Origin: Symbiodinium natans
Taxonomy: Eukaryota > Sar > Dinophyceae > Suessiales > Symbiodiniaceae
Assembly (NCBI GenBank): GCA_905221605.1
Contig: CAJNDS010001191.1
Location: 710,644 to 774,643 of the forward strand
Direction of reading: 5' to 3'
DNA length: 64,000 nucleotides
In this document: one piece after another, positions 1-9,798 of the stretch
Layout: each line of letters opens with the position of its first letter
Numbering within the stretch: the stretch's first letter is position 1
The notes under the pieces: generated by a model
What the model saw: the letters and a program-made list of their open reading frames with translations, nothing else
What the model was told of the DNA's origin: nothing
Database searches by the model: none
Position numbers and translations under genes: made by a program

Positions 1-1480
1 TCGGGGTTTAGGTGGAGTTTGGGCTTGATGTTTCAAGTCTAGTGTGAGGTGATATGATATCATATGGATCTCTGCCCCATACTACATTGAAAAACGACTG
101 CTCGTTAGATCAGAACAAGTGCAGCGCGCGGTCGACACGCGAGCTGTGCCCCCATTCGCCTTGTTTTGTGGATGGCCATGGCTTGCGCATCAGCCAACAC
201 ATTATCCCTTGTAGCATGTTCGTGAACATTTCCGATCAACATAGTGCCAGTGGCAACTTCGCTCACAGGAGCTCACCTGAACCCGCTGCTGGAAACAACA
301 TGAACCCACAGAAGGATCACTACATTTACTCCTCCATACTACTCTCATCGAATGCTTGGCTTTGCGAGCACTCTGCAAGGTCGGCCTCGGGCTCCTGGGA
401 AATTTATGAACTGGCCATAAGAGTTTTTTTTGTCGGGGAGGGGGCTGGGCTAGTGGGGGACTATGCGCGGAATGTATTGGTTGACATTCTGACATTCGCC
501 TGACCTCCCATCACCCGCCCACCCACGCAAGCACCACTTCGTTCGCTTGCACACACCCTCAGACATACATGTCACACCCTCGAACACATACAACAAGCAC
601 ACGCCTTCACACATGCACGCACAAAGGCATGTATTAGTCAGTCCGTTCGAAAACGCTCAGACTCCAGCATCTTGCTAGATTTCGACTAACCGCTAGAAAT
701 CACATTCCGCGATTTCTAGCTGAGCATTAACAGACATGAGCAACGTAGCATAATGTCTCGCACATTGTGCGCTCTGTGCCTCGTCTGAGTTGGAAGGATA
801 CAGCCGAACAAGCCATCGAAACAACACACACTGCAAGCAAAAGAAGGAACTTCATTGAGCGTCACCTTGAGCGTCAAAATTTCAACACATTCCCTCAGCC
901 GGCTTGCCCTGCCGCTTGCATTTGTTGCCGCCTTGGGCAGCTTGGTAGAATGGCTTCGCACAAAGCTACCAACGAATTGTACATCATGGGAGATGGTTAC
1001 GTCTGATCATCTCAAAGCTGTGGGGCTCTTAGAATCTCTCTGTCAACGCTCAGCGCTCACGCCGCCAAAGTTCGGCCGGGGCGGATCCGCGCCTTGACAA
1101 AGATAAAGGCAAGCATGACTCGACACAGCAAGCGGACCTTGACACTCTGCGATGCACGCGCCTCACCAGCTCAAAGTCATCCAGGACTGGCAGCGTAGGG
1201 TTTCGCCGGGTTATGGGACATTTTCGGATCCGAGCAGTCGAGCCTTGGACCTCTCTGAGCCTTGGACCTTTCTGAGCCCCTAGGGAACTGGACACGAAAG
1301 GCATTTTCGAAGACCTATTCAGGTTGGGATGTTCCCCCTTACACTGACAGTCCTTAATAGGGTTCCCAGTGCCCCCTACTACAATCCCCATCAAGGACTG
1401 TTCGGTCACCCAATATTCAGGCAGTGTGTGGTCGGGTTGTCGGTGGTTTGCTCTTACAAGGCCCGGCGTGATGCCACCAG
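1..1480. other. Heptamer-poor left edge, no supported gene
   Basis: Apart from one degraded foldback element at 1323-1407 I see no convincing gene. An open frame at 54-503 (+) is overlapped by an equally long open frame on the other strand and neither shows a recognisable domain. This is the longest stretch of the window without TTTAGGG-type repeats. Confidence 0.3.
1323..1407. mobile_element. Foldback (MITE-like) family 1, truncated copy
   Basis: Begins GTTGGGATGTTCCCCCTTA and contains the paired blocks CAGTCCTTAATAGGG and AAGGACTGTTC seen in the other family 1 copies at 35049, 38491, 48832, 51887, 61152 and 61858. The right terminal repeat (AACATCCCAA) is missing here. Confidence 0.55.
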
Positions 1481-1560
1481 CAACCCTAAACCCTAAACCC
1501 TAAACCCTAAACCCTAAACCCTAAACCCTAAACCCTAAACCCTAAACCCTAAACCCTAAA
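1481..1560 (-). repeat. CCCTAAA heptamer array
   Basis: Near-perfect tandem CCCTAAA units immediately upstream of exon A. One of dozens of interstitial arrays; orientation alternates between arrays across the window. Confidence 0.95.
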
Positions 1561-1606
1561 CAGACCGCCTGCCAAGCCTATGGTTTCAATCTCTAGCAGA
1601 GTGCAG

Positions 1607-1712
1607 GCTTGACCTACATCGTGGTCGGCGGGGAGGGTGCAACCAACTTCCCCCGGGACGAGCTGCACATAGGCTTCAAGAAGTACATGCAAGAGAGACT
1701 CGGACCTGCTGC
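1607..1712 (+). CDS. Copy 1 exon A, unknown protein
   Basis: Open frame after an AG acceptor (GTGCAG at 1601-1606), reading through TNFPRDELHIGFKKYM before running into a TTTAGGG array. The same peptide is recovered from copy 2 only after removing the intron at 17885-18058: TNFPKDK joined to LHKKFKDHM. The two copies share the pattern VVG.EG.TNFP.D...LH..FK..M. No domain family recognised. Exon ends are inferred from the flanking repeats. Confidence 0.6.
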
Positions 1713-1713
1713 T

Positions 1714-1790
1714 TTAGGGTTTAGGGTTTAGGGTTTAGGGTTAAGGGTTAAGGCTTTGGGGTTTAGGGTTTAGGGTTTAGGGTGTTGGGT
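1714..1790 (+). repeat. TTTAGGG array
   Basis: Tandem TTTAGGG with a few degenerate units, abutting the end of exon A. Confidence 0.9.
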
Positions 1791-2222
1791 TTGCAGTCGC
1801 CCAGAGGTCACATTGTCCTAGGCAGGATTGGGGGGGACTCTTAAAGGGGAGCCCGAACCCTTTTTTGGCTCTCCTAAATAGGGACCTTATTGAGAGGGTC
1901 TATATCCCCAAGCCCCACATGGGTATTGCCCCTGACTGTTATCATGGACGGATGGGAAGCAGCATTCCCACGCTACACATCTGAAGGCGACATGGTTTCG
2001 GGGTTCCTCAGAACCCAGGGCAGATACAGAATCGTTGCAGCAGGGATCTTAAACCCTCTACCTTGCATTCATGCTGCTTGGGTGCCAGGCTTGTTAACTT
2101 TGTGCCGCTGCTCCGCAGCTCCTCCCGTAACACATCAGCGTTTTAGACCTCAGCATGCTCGACCGTGGCTATAGCAAGTGCGCAAGTTCATGTATGGGCA
2201 TCATCGTCTCGTCATCAAGACC

Positions 2223-2291
2223 ATATGTATCTATTGTATGTGTATATATGTGTATATATCTATATGTATGTAAATGGTATGTGTGTGTATG
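2223..2291 (+). repeat. TATG/TGTA microsatellite
   Basis: Alternating purine-pyrimidine tract of GTATGT and TATATG units. Open frames across it are low-complexity artefacts. Confidence 0.8.
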
Positions 2292-2740
2292 TTTTTGGCG
2301 GAAGACTCCCAAACACCAGCTGCTTTGCCTGTTCAGGAAGGGGTTTGCTGCGGTGCACGTGGAGAAGGCCAACTACTTGAACTGGGCAGCTTGACATGAA
2401 CTTATGGGGTTCTTGAGGGAGGGGGGGTTCATTGGTTGCTAGGTACTTAGGGAATTAAGGAGCAGTAGGGAGTGTTGAGGAACCCTGCGCCTTCCTTAAG
2501 AGCCCGATAGTGAACAGGTTGGGCTTTAGCGTAAGAAGCTATATTTAGGGCTCAGGGCTTGGAACCCTCTCCACCCCCAAGCTCCTGCACGTAAACATGA
2601 AGCTGGGTATCGGCCCCAAGTGGGATGCTGTTGTATATGTTGGTTTTTTAAGAGGATGATGTGTATGGTTTTTGTTTCAGAAGATTTGTACGGGCCATGC
2701 AAGTAATTGCAGGGCGCCTTCCTGGGTATGTCTTGGAGGA

Positions 2741-2863
2741 CTACAGTAAACTCCAGAAAGTTGGAACATGGCTTAAGGATGATTAGGGCTGGGATTCCGT
2801 TTGGTCTACCTTTTGGGGTATGGGGACAAGGATGTTCCAACTTTTTTGGGAGTTTACAGTATA
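2741..2863. mobile_element. Foldback element with terminal inverted repeats
   Basis: Left end TACAGTAAACTCCAGAAAG then TTGGAACAT; right end ATGTTCCAACTTTTTTGGG then AGTTTACAGTA. The termini are inverted copies of about 28 bp with one small indel. Non-coding, about 120 bp, MITE-like. No second copy noticed in the window. Confidence 0.7.
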
Positions 2864-3163
2864 GGGCAGCCGAAGGGCAGCCAAAGGCAGTCGGCCCTGG
2901 GCCCTTTCTGGAGGGTTTAGGGTTTACGGTTTAGGGTTTAGGGTTTCGGGTTTAGGGTTTAGGGTTTAGGGTTTACGGTTTAGGGCCCCTTGAAAAAACC
3001 CGAAGCCGGCATGCCTCGTGCCAAAGGAGGGGGGGGGGGTTCTCCAGATTATGGTCCCTTTGCTGGGGGCGGCCTTTTGTATTTCTTTTAACCGGAGCCT
3101 GATGTTTCATTTAGGGTACCCCCAAAAGGGCCTAAACCCTAAGGCCTAAACCCTAAGCCACAG

Positions 3164-3267
3164 AACTTGGAGAGCTCAGGAGAAAGCAATGTTCGAGACC
3201 TTTCCTCCGAAGCTGACGGAGCTCGTCCTGGATGACGAGTGGAACAAGGCCAATGGAACCGGCCCTC
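3164..3267 (+). CDS. Copy 1 exon B, unknown protein
   Basis: Frame opens after CAG and contains KLTELVLDDEWNKANGTGPP, matching copy 2 KLLQALQDEWKKAVGRIPPD at 19949. It runs directly into a TTTAGGG-like tract whose first bases could supply the GT donor. In copy 2 this segment is continuous with the NVFIRFKVN segment, whereas here that continuation lies 1.1 kb downstream in exon C. How B and C join is unresolved because a further exon-like island (3998-4094) lies between them. Confidence 0.55.
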
Positions 3268-3600
3268 CTTGTTTAGGGTGTAGGGTTTCGGGTTTGGGGT
3301 TTAGGGTTGTTCGAGGCTTTGGTGATGTTTGATCAGGTCCATGTGGCCTAGAAGACAGACTTCGTGAGCGTTTGTGGGTGTAGGGTGGTGGGAAGGCTTC
3401 CACACTTCACAGGTTCCTGATCAGCATTGTTATTGTTGCTCTTGTAGAATTTTGCGATGTTTTGGGCTTCGGCGGGTAGAGATTAGATAGGCCGATGGCC
3501 ATCCAGACTTTCACGATTGCGCCAGTGCAGCGCGCAAGGGCGGCCAAACCCTGCACAGCCGGAAACCCAAAGTATGCCCTTTCAAGGACTTTGAAGCCTC

Positions 3601-3723
3601 ATATGAAACAGGGTTATATATTTCTATTTTTGGTGAGTGTATATAGGGTTCCTGTTTAATAATGATGAGTGTATATATATATATATATATTGGGTGTCCT
3701 TTGGGGGTACAAGAAATATAAAC
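3601..3723. mobile_element. Interspersed element family 6
   Basis: Shares ATATGAAACAGGGTT, TGATGAGTGTATA, TTGGGTGTCCTTT and TACAAGAAAT in the same order with 11659-11740. Contains a TA microsatellite (about 3674-3690). Non-coding short repeat. Confidence 0.6.
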
Positions 3724-3883
3724 CCCTAAACCCCTAAACCCCTAAACCCTAAACTAAACCCTGAACCCTAAACCCTAACCCCTAAACCCTAAACCCCAAT
3801 GTGTACAAGACAGCTTCGGCAGGCCGTTGGCCGAATACCACCCATGGTCGCAGCTCGTCCTTCATTGGGGGGGGGGGGGGAGG

Positions 3884-3990
3884 TGGGTTTAGGGTTTAGG
3901 GTTTAGGGTTTAGGGTTTAGGGTTTAGGGTTTAGGGCTTTAGGGGTTTAGGGTTTAGGGTTTAGGGTTTAGGGTTTAGGGTTTGGGGCTT
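3884..3990 (+). repeat. TTTAGGG array
   Basis: About 15 tandem heptamers with one GGCTTTAGG interruption, following a poly-G tract (about 3867-3880). Confidence 0.95.
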
Positions 3991-3997
3991 TAGGATG

Positions 3998-4094
3998 TTT
4001 CGGGGCTCCTGTGCCTTCGAGATTCCGGGCTCCAGATCGGAGCTTTCACGCTGACAGCTGCCAAGAACACAAGAGGCTCCATGGAACTTCGCAG
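3998..4094 (+). CDS. Exon-like island
   Basis: Open frame containing LQIGAFTLTAAKNTRGSMEL and ending at a good donor (CGCAG followed by GTGGGC). It lies between copy 1 exons B and C. No counterpart found in copy 2. Confidence 0.35.
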
Positions 4095-4103
4095 GTGGGC
4101 GGC

Positions 4104-4198
4104 TATATCCCCCTGGGGAGTTTTTTCATTTTTGTTTATATAAGACCCAAGAGGGTATTAAAAGACGCTTTTTTGTTTAGGTTCTAAGGGGAGTATAG
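4104..4198. mobile_element. Foldback family 5
   Basis: Starts TATATCCCCCTGGGGAG and ends GGTTCTAAGGGGAGTATAG. Homologous copies at 21621-21725 and 50805-50898 share the core ACCCAAGAGG.TATTAAA. Short terminal inverted repeat (TATAnnCCCCTT). Confidence 0.65.
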
Positions 4199-4342
4199 TA
4201 GGGGGTTTGAGTAGTAAGCAGAGAGTCCGCGCACGTAATCCAGGCCGTACGAATCTTCTTGGCTACCCCTGCCCCACACCTTGAACCCTCAAGTTTTAGG
4301 AACCCTAAACCCCAAACCCCAAATCCTAAGCCATGCCTGGAG

Positions 4343-4500
4343 TGGGCTGAAGGCAAACCTCTTTGTCCGCTTTCGCGTGAACACCCTCGTGAACTACGAG
4401 GTTGTGGATCGTGCCTTTGCAGCCTTTGAGGAGGATCTACGAGGAACGCCGGACTATGCCTCCCGGCTTAGAGATGCCTTTGGGCTCTCAGGGGCTGACA
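4343..4500 (+). CDS. Copy 1 exon C, unknown protein
   Basis: Frame contains NLFVRFRVNTLVNYEVVDRA followed by FAAFEEDLRGTPDYASRLRD. Copy 2 gives NVFIRFKVNSNVNY, then intron 20060-20332, then VVVETAYASFAD, so this exon is uninterrupted where copy 2 has an intron. The corresponding codon boundary here is 4397/4398, after the TAC of NY. Function unknown. Confidence 0.65.
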
Positions 4501-4821
4501 GCTGTAGAATTTTCATGGGGTGGCTTAGGACTTCACAAGTTTCAGGGTTCAGGTTTTTGGGGCCATGTCGGGTGATGATCTAGCCGAAACCCTAAACCCT
4601 AAACCGCCTAAACCCAAAAAATCCTTGGTTTCTGGTGTGTGTTTCAGAGGGCTTGGGGTGAACGATTACTGAGCGATCGTGATCGAGGTATTTGCATTGT
4701 GCACTCAGTGCACACCATCGCATGTCAGGGCTTTAGCCCCAAATAAATCCCAAATCCCCATCCTAAACCCTGAGCTAAGCCTGAACCCTGAAAACTCATC
4801 AAACCTATCATGAAAGCCTCC

Positions 4822-4948
4822 AGCGACCCGGGATCCAAGGTTCGTGCAACGAAGTGGTTTATGTCTGTGGAGAAGAAAGTGCTCCAGAACATCCGGGAGA
4901 CCTACGTCAAGATTTCACGCGAGTCAGACAACAAGTCTAAAGACTGCT
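4822..4948 (+). CDS. Copy 1 exon D, unknown protein
   Basis: Frame reads KVLQNIRETYVKISRESDNK followed by SKD. Copy 2 at 21927 has AEENYVKVSRQHDNAKDKF. The shared pattern is E.YVK.SR..DN. The right edge is uncertain. Confidence 0.55.
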
Positions 4949-5050
4949 TCCCAGCAGTCGAGCAAGCAAGCTTTTGCTTCTTTGGGCACACGTTCCCTGT
5001 ATACTTCCAAAGATTAAACCCTGCAACATCTTACATGCTACTTCCTCTAG

Positions 5051-5150
5051 GAACCTGGGTAGCAAAGGCTTTGGCAACGGCGCCGTCAGTGAGAAGGCTT
5101 GGCTGATCTCTGTCAAGCAGCGTTGGGCACTTGCTGCTGCCTCCGTCCAG
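5051..5150 (+). CDS. Copy 1 exon E, unknown protein
   Basis: Opens after CTCTAG and reads NLGSKGFGNGAVSEKAWLIS then VKQRWALAAASVQ. Copy 2 exon D' continues KDKFGNPKIKEMVKGQQ in one exon, so D and E may correspond to it together. That alignment is weaker than those for A, C, F and G/H. Confidence 0.45.
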
Positions 5151-5159
5151 CTCGCGTTA

Positions 5160-5450
<291 letters not shown>

Positions 5451-5509
5451 GTCCATCACTCAGCCCCAGCACGACCCCTTGGTACCCAACAGAGCTATCA
5501 TGTGTGCAG

Positions 5510-5712
5510 GTGAAAGGTATGAAGATGTCCTGGGAGTCGATTTGCTCCCGTGTTTGTGTCAGAGACATCTTGGCAAGCACCGACATCACGGAGACGACCT
5601 TCTCCAAGCAGACCGTGGATGACATCCTGGGGTACGCGATAACCCACATGACCAGCAAGCTCCTGAAGATCTATGCATTCAACAGGCGCGGCAACTGGCT
5701 TTCTTGCTTTTG
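5510..5712 (+). CDS. Copy 1 exon F, unknown protein
   Basis: After GTGTGCAG the frame reads VKGMKMSWESICSRVCVRDI, and later AITHMTSKLLKIYAFNRRGN before a stop at 5710-5712. Copy 2 at 33103 has ALTEITGKLLRIYAFSSLR. The longest single exon of copy 1. No domain recognised. Confidence 0.65.
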
Positions 5713-6359
5713 ATGGGGTTGCCAACGAGAGTTGACAGTCAGGGCTGGCATGCAACAGGCACTCTTCCTGCAAAGTAGGGTGTTCTCATATGCGCTCTAC
5801 ATTTCCTGCCCACGAGCGTGCGGAAAGCAACGGCTCAGCCGACTCGAAGGTACGTCAGTGGGCGCGACCCTGACATTGCACAGTTGGAGCCGTATCTCCT
5901 TGGGACGAAGGACGCTTGCAGCGCAGCCGGCCACAAAGAAACAAGCAACACCTCATGAACGGTGAAAGTTCTGTGGCATTTGGGTTTGGGCGTTGGGGGG
6001 GGTGTTAGCGGTACGACGGTACAAGAGCCTAAACCCTCAGCTCTAGAGCCCAAACCCAAGGTCCCTAGGTAATTAGTTTTTTGATTTTACTCCTTTATGT
6101 TCGGTACATTTCGGTACTATTCACTAGGTAGCATTATGATTGATGATGATTGATTACATTGCAATTAGTTCCCGTACTTTATAGGGGTCTATTTCCTAGT
6201 AGTAGAGTAGGTAACCGTTACCCTTTTTGGGGGTAGTAGAATCCCCTTATAATCCCAAAGGTGAACCTTTAATTCCCCCAGGTTACTGGACAACTAAGAT
6301 TTTCTTTTGTTCACTTTTGGTGGGGTTTCTGGTTTAGGGTTTAGGGTTTAGGGTTTAGG

Positions 6360-6437
6360 GTCCGCCAGGACACCTCGGCCATGGACTTCCGAAACTTCCC
6401 CGAGCTGCACGGCGATATCTCTGCAATCCAGAAAGAG
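6360..6437 (+). CDS. Copy 1 exon G, unknown protein
   Basis: Reads AMDFRNFPELHGDISAIQKE and then meets GC (AAAGAG followed by GCCGGAAG), a donor type known to be common in dinoflagellates. Copy 2 at 34141 has PLDFYQFPRLLGDVSVLKKE running straight on into VVGNPMY, which copy 1 resumes at 7335. Confidence 0.65.
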
Positions 6438-7334
6438 GCCGGAAGTAGGTCATGTATTCCCCCCAGCCGCAAGGGTTTAGGGTTTAGGGTTTAGGGTTTG
6501 GGGTTTGGGGTTTAGGGTTTAGGGTTTAGGGTTTAGGGCCCCCAAAAGGGACTCATGGAGCTTGGGTTTCAATGTTCGAGTGATGGTTGAACCACTTGAA
6601 GGTTCATGGTACTTACTAACCAATTATAACTGTACTTACAACCCTACTTATAATGCCCCTAAAGGGCCTTATAGGGGTTATCCCAATTATAAGTAGGGTT
6701 ATAAGCCCAGTTATAATTGGTTAGTAAGTACCATGAACCTTCAAGCAGTCCAACTGGGACGACTTTCGGGCGTGGGGGGGGCGACTCGAAGAAGCAGTGG
6801 TCATAGTACCCATCCTTCCCTGAGACCCTGGCAGTTGACTTAGAAGCTGAGTGAGTACACTTTACACTTTTTGGGGTATTTTGGGGTACTACCATCCCCT
6901 ATAGAACTGAAAGTGTACACTTTTTGGGGGCTTTTGAACTCAGCAACTAAGTTGACAACACCTGACATGTTCTACTTCACCACATGCCAGTGTCGGCAGC
7001 ATATGTCCACTGACCACACTCGGAATCACACCCTGAAACACCTAAAGCCCTGAAACCGAAACCCGAACACCCCAAACCCTAAACCCTAAACCCCAAACCC
7101 TAAACATGGTTCTGGCCTTGGTGCGGACCGGTGGCGGGGTGGTTGGGGGTGAACCCACAAAAGGTACGACACCGTCCGTGCTCCCTGGCACCCTGGACAC
7201 CCATCCCCCAACTCCAATTCCACAAGCATGCACATGCCCTGAGCCCTAAACCCTAAACCCTAAACCCCAAACCCTAAACCCTAAACCCTCAGCCGAGAAG
7301 CCCTCGAATTACTCGCAACCTGGACGCCTATGAG
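6438..7334 (+). other. Copy 1-specific intron containing TTTAGGG arrays and a MITE
   Basis: Inferred by aligning copy 1 (IQKE ... VVGNPMYD) to the uninterrupted copy 2 exon (LKKEVVGNPMYA). The 897 bp insert begins GC, ends TATGAG, and carries GAGG at both boundaries (6435-6438 and 7332-7335). It contains TTTAGGG arrays (6474-6537), a complete family 3 foldback element (6595-6745) and CCCTAAA arrays (about 7075-7105 and 7240-7288). No cDNA evidence is available. Confidence 0.55.
6595..6745. mobile_element. Foldback family 3, complete copy
   Basis: Near-perfect palindrome: CTTGAAGGTTCATGGTACTT at one end and its inverse at the other, with inner arms AACCAATTATAACTG and CAGTTATAATTGGTT. It serves as the reference for the interrupted copy at 18648-18878; a right half-copy lies at 7555-7617. 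Confidence 0.8.
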
Positions 7335-7409
7335 GTGGTCGGGAATCCGATGTACGACCCGGCCGGCATGCTCGTGGGATTGGTCTTGATGAGCGCGGAT
7401 GAGGAACAG
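7335..7409 (+). CDS. Copy 1 exon H, unknown protein
   Basis: Reads VVGNPMYDPAGMLVGLVLMS then ADEEQ, ending at a CAG/GC boundary. Copy 2 has VVGNPMYARAQVGG in the same position. The frame is also open upstream to 7293, so the acceptor may lie further 5'. A family 2 MITE begins 10 bp downstream. Confidence 0.6.
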
Positions 7410-7418
7410 GCGCCCCCC

Positions 7419-7526
7419 CAGAGACTCCAAAACCCCTTAGTTAAGGAGTATACCTTAAATCATAATTAGGGTTCCTACTATAATTTAAGGTATATTGCTT
7501 AATTAAGGGGTTTTGGAGTCTCTGGG
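7419..7526. mobile_element. Foldback family 2
   Basis: Starts CAGAGACTCCAAAACCCCTT and ends with the inverse AAGGGGTTTTGGAGTCTCTG. Internal core TAGGGTTCCTACTATAATT. About 108 bp. Copies at 33922-34030 and 51339-51446 are very similar. Confidence 0.85.
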
Positions 7527-7554
7527 CCTCTCAGTTCTGTTTTGGAGCTTTCTA

Positions 7555-7617
7555 GGGGCTTACAAGTGGGTTATAAGTACAGTCAGAATTGGTTAATAGG
7601 TACCATGAACCTCCAAG
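7555..7617. mobile_element. Foldback family 3, right half only
   Basis: GGGTTATAAGTACAGT followed by TGGTTAATAGGTACCATGAA and CCTCCAAG matches the right arm of the copies at 6595 and 18648. Confidence 0.6.
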
Positions 7618-7831
7618 TAAGGGTCATATCGGATCTGAACTTTAGGGCTCCAAGAGTTCGGAGCCAGCTGTACACGGAAGGCCCCACCAACCAACACCCA
7701 AAGGCCCCACCAACCAACACCCATTTCAGACCCCTCTTCCTTTGCCCGAACTACTCCAATCCTTCCGCTGTAAACCCTAAACCCTAAACCCTAAACCCTA
7801 AACCCTAAATCCTAAACCCTAACTTACAAAT

Positions 7832-7900
7832 CAAGACATCATCGCACACAGCAGCGTGGCCTCCATGATCCTCTACGCTGCCTTCTCATCCAAGCTACAA
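7832..7900 (+). CDS. Exon-like island upstream of the glycosyltransferase
   Basis: Frame reads DIIAHSSVASMILYAAFSSK. A loosely similar segment (AQDTSAVLLALCALSATKSQ) follows the copy 2 G'H' exon at 34291, so this may be the next copy 1 exon. A poly-C tract follows. Confidence 0.35.
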
Positions 7901-8274
7901 AATCCCCCCCCCCCCCCACCACTTCCTGCCTGGCTCTTCGCCAGGACTTTGGGATGTAGGTACCCCCTCCCTGCTTCCCTGCTAGGAACGAGAAAGCTTC
8001 AGGTTTGGGGGTGGGAGGGGCCCAGCTCTAACCCCCCAAAGCCCAAAACTCCTCAACCTTTCTGAGGCTTGGCATGGGGAATGTGGAAGTTGGGCGGGTC
8101 TGTAGAGAATCGCTCGGCCTGAGCCCCAAGCCCCAAGTCCCCAATGCCCAAGCGCCTACACTCACCCTCAAGCCTTATAAGCTCTGCAACAAACTGCGGC
8201 TCAAGAAGCTCTTCTCTTACAAAAGCCCAGGCTGTATACCTCTGCTCCTTGCTTGTTTCGGATCGCCCTCCGCC

Positions 8275-9798
8275 ATGGCGCCCGTGAACCAGCCGACAAG
8301 CCAGCTCATCACTGAGGAGGGGCCTGTGGTGGCCATCTTCAATGTGGCGATGATCGGGCACGTGAATCCGACCTTCGCATTGGTCCAGGAGCTCCGGAAA
8401 CGCGGCTGCAAGGTGCACTACTTCCTGCCTCCAGTGTCATCCATCCGTGCTGCCGCCGTTGAGTCTGGGGCAGTCCCAGAAGGCTACCTCCCAGATGATC
8501 CGGCGGACTTTGTCATGGAGAAATGTGGCATTGACGAGCCGATGTACCATCCCGTGCAGGAGATCCTGGAGGCGGATCGCGCCTTGTGGGAGAAAACTGT
8601 TTGGCCCCTGGCCACAGTCCTCCGCTGCGGCGAGCATGCGGTAGCCCGCTGCCGCCAGCTGGGCGTCAGCGTGATCCTCTACGATCCCTTCGTGCCCCTT
8701 GGGCTCGTCACTGCCGGCAAGCTCGGGATTCCATGTGCATCCTTGGTCACCTATCCTGGCATGGGAAGTCTCTCCGACCTGATGTGCACCATGGAGGCAG
8801 AGGGCCGGCTCGCCTATGCTGCCAGCATCCGCGAGCCCTACGCTAAGGCCATCCAAGACAGGTTTGACGTTGACCTGGCTTGCCACTTCCTGACCAGGCG
8901 GCAGTACTACGCGAAGACAAACTTCGTCACTACGTGCGAAGACCTCGTCGCCCAGCTGCCTCCGCCGGGACAGCATCAGTGGGCGGACGAACTGCGCACC
9001 AAGTTCAGCTTCACCGCAGTTGGTTGCCTGGTCAGCAACAGCGCGCCGCATGTGATCACGGCCCGGTCGGACAGCTTCATCCCGCGTGTCAAGAGCTTTG
9101 GCCACTCCTTACCGGTGCCGGAACTCTCCGAGCAGCTGGCCAAGGGCCGGAAGATCATCTACGCCGCCCTTGGCACAATGGCGCTCTCAGATCGCTGGAG
9201 CATCGACCTCGGACGTGTCAGCAGCTACAACCTCCCTATCGGGACCACCGGCAAGGCCTTCTGCCAGCACGTGTGGCAGGTTCTCCTGGACACATTGAGG
9301 GACCTGGGAGACGAGTACTTCTGCGTTCTCTCCGTGGGCAAGCAGCCCGATGCACTCGACTTCCTGGGCAGCAGCGAGGCGGAGATCTTCGATCAGCTAC
9401 CTTCCAACGTGCTGATCCGCGGCTTCGTGCCGCAGGTAGAGATGCTGAACAACTATGCTTCGGTATTCATCTCTCACGTCGGCTTCAACAGCCTCCAGGA
9501 AAGCCTGATGGCCGGCGTACCCCTTGTGGCGATACCCCAAGCCGTGGATCAGCCAGCGAATGCCCGCAAGGTGCAAGAGCGCGGGTGGGGTCAAGCCTTC
9601 TTCAAGCCAATGGACACAGTGACCAGCGATGCCTTGGCCAAGGCGTTGAGAGAGATCTGCAATGAGGGCAGCACTTATCGTCAGGCGGTGCAGTGCGCCC
9701 GCGCAGAACTCGCGGGCGGCGCCCCTCGCCTGGCCGAGCGTCTGGTGGCCATGGCCCAGGAGGCCCAGGAAGGGCGGGCAGCATTGGGAGGCTGCTAA
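8275..9798 (+). CDS. UDP-glycosyltransferase-like protein (GT1/MGT type), intronless
   Basis: A 507-residue protein when started at ATG 8275 (context GCCATGG); the frame is open upstream to 8074, but that part has no family similarity and this start places the first strand at the usual distance from the N terminus. It probably transfers a sugar from a nucleotide-sugar to a small lipophilic acceptor. The N-terminal domain begins VVAIFNVAMIGHVNPTF with the usual GH.NP motif (His29, the expected catalytic-base position). The C-terminal donor domain has IIYAALGTMA and the signature at about residues 383-430: FVPQ, HVGFNSLQES (His401, Asn405, Ser406, Glu409), GVP and DQPANA (Asp425-Gln426). Length and motif order fit GT-B family 1 enzymes, nearer macrolide-glycosyltransferase-like proteins than classical plant PSPG enzymes. 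No signal peptide or C-terminal membrane anchor is obvious. It is uninterrupted and GC-rich in a region where other coding DNA is split into fragments, which suggests a retrogene or recent transfer. Confidence 0.9.
   Translation: MAPVNQPTSQLITEEGPVVAIFNVAMIGHVNPTFALVQELRKRGCKVHYFLPPVSSIRAAAVESGAVPEGYLPDDPADFVMEKCGIDEPMYHPVQEILEADRALWEKTVWPLATVLRCGEHAVARCRQLGVSVILYDPFVPLGLVTAGKLGIPCASLVTYPGMGSLSDLMCTMEAEGRLAYAASIREPYAKAIQDRFDVDLACHFLTRRQYYAKTNFVTTCEDLVAQLPPPGQHQWADELRTKFSFTAVGCLVSNSAPHVITARSDSFIPRVKSFGHSLPVPELSEQLAKGRKIIYAALGTMALSDRWSIDLGRVSSYNLPIGTTGKAFCQHVWQVLLDTLRDLGDEYFCVLSVGKQPDALDFLGSSEAEIFDQLPSNVLIRGFVPQVEMLNNYASVFISHVGFNSLQESLMAGVPLVAIPQAVDQPANARKVQERGWGQAFFKPMDTVTSDALAKALREICNEGSTYRQAVQCARAELAGGAPRLAERLVAMAQEAQEGRAALGGC

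Noticed and set aside
1050-1409. 119-codon minus-strand frame
   Set aside because: It spans a foldback element and has no recognisable content; the strand is opposite to all supported genes.
3164-4500. Claim of a fourth paralogue intron difference between exons B and C
   Set aside because: I could not find donor and acceptor positions that keep the frame, and another exon-like island lies between, so the join is unresolved.
8437-9105. Minus-strand 222-codon frame inside the glycosyltransferase, and similar shadows
   Set aside because: The + frame carries all family motifs; the others are antisense shadows of GC-rich coding DNA.
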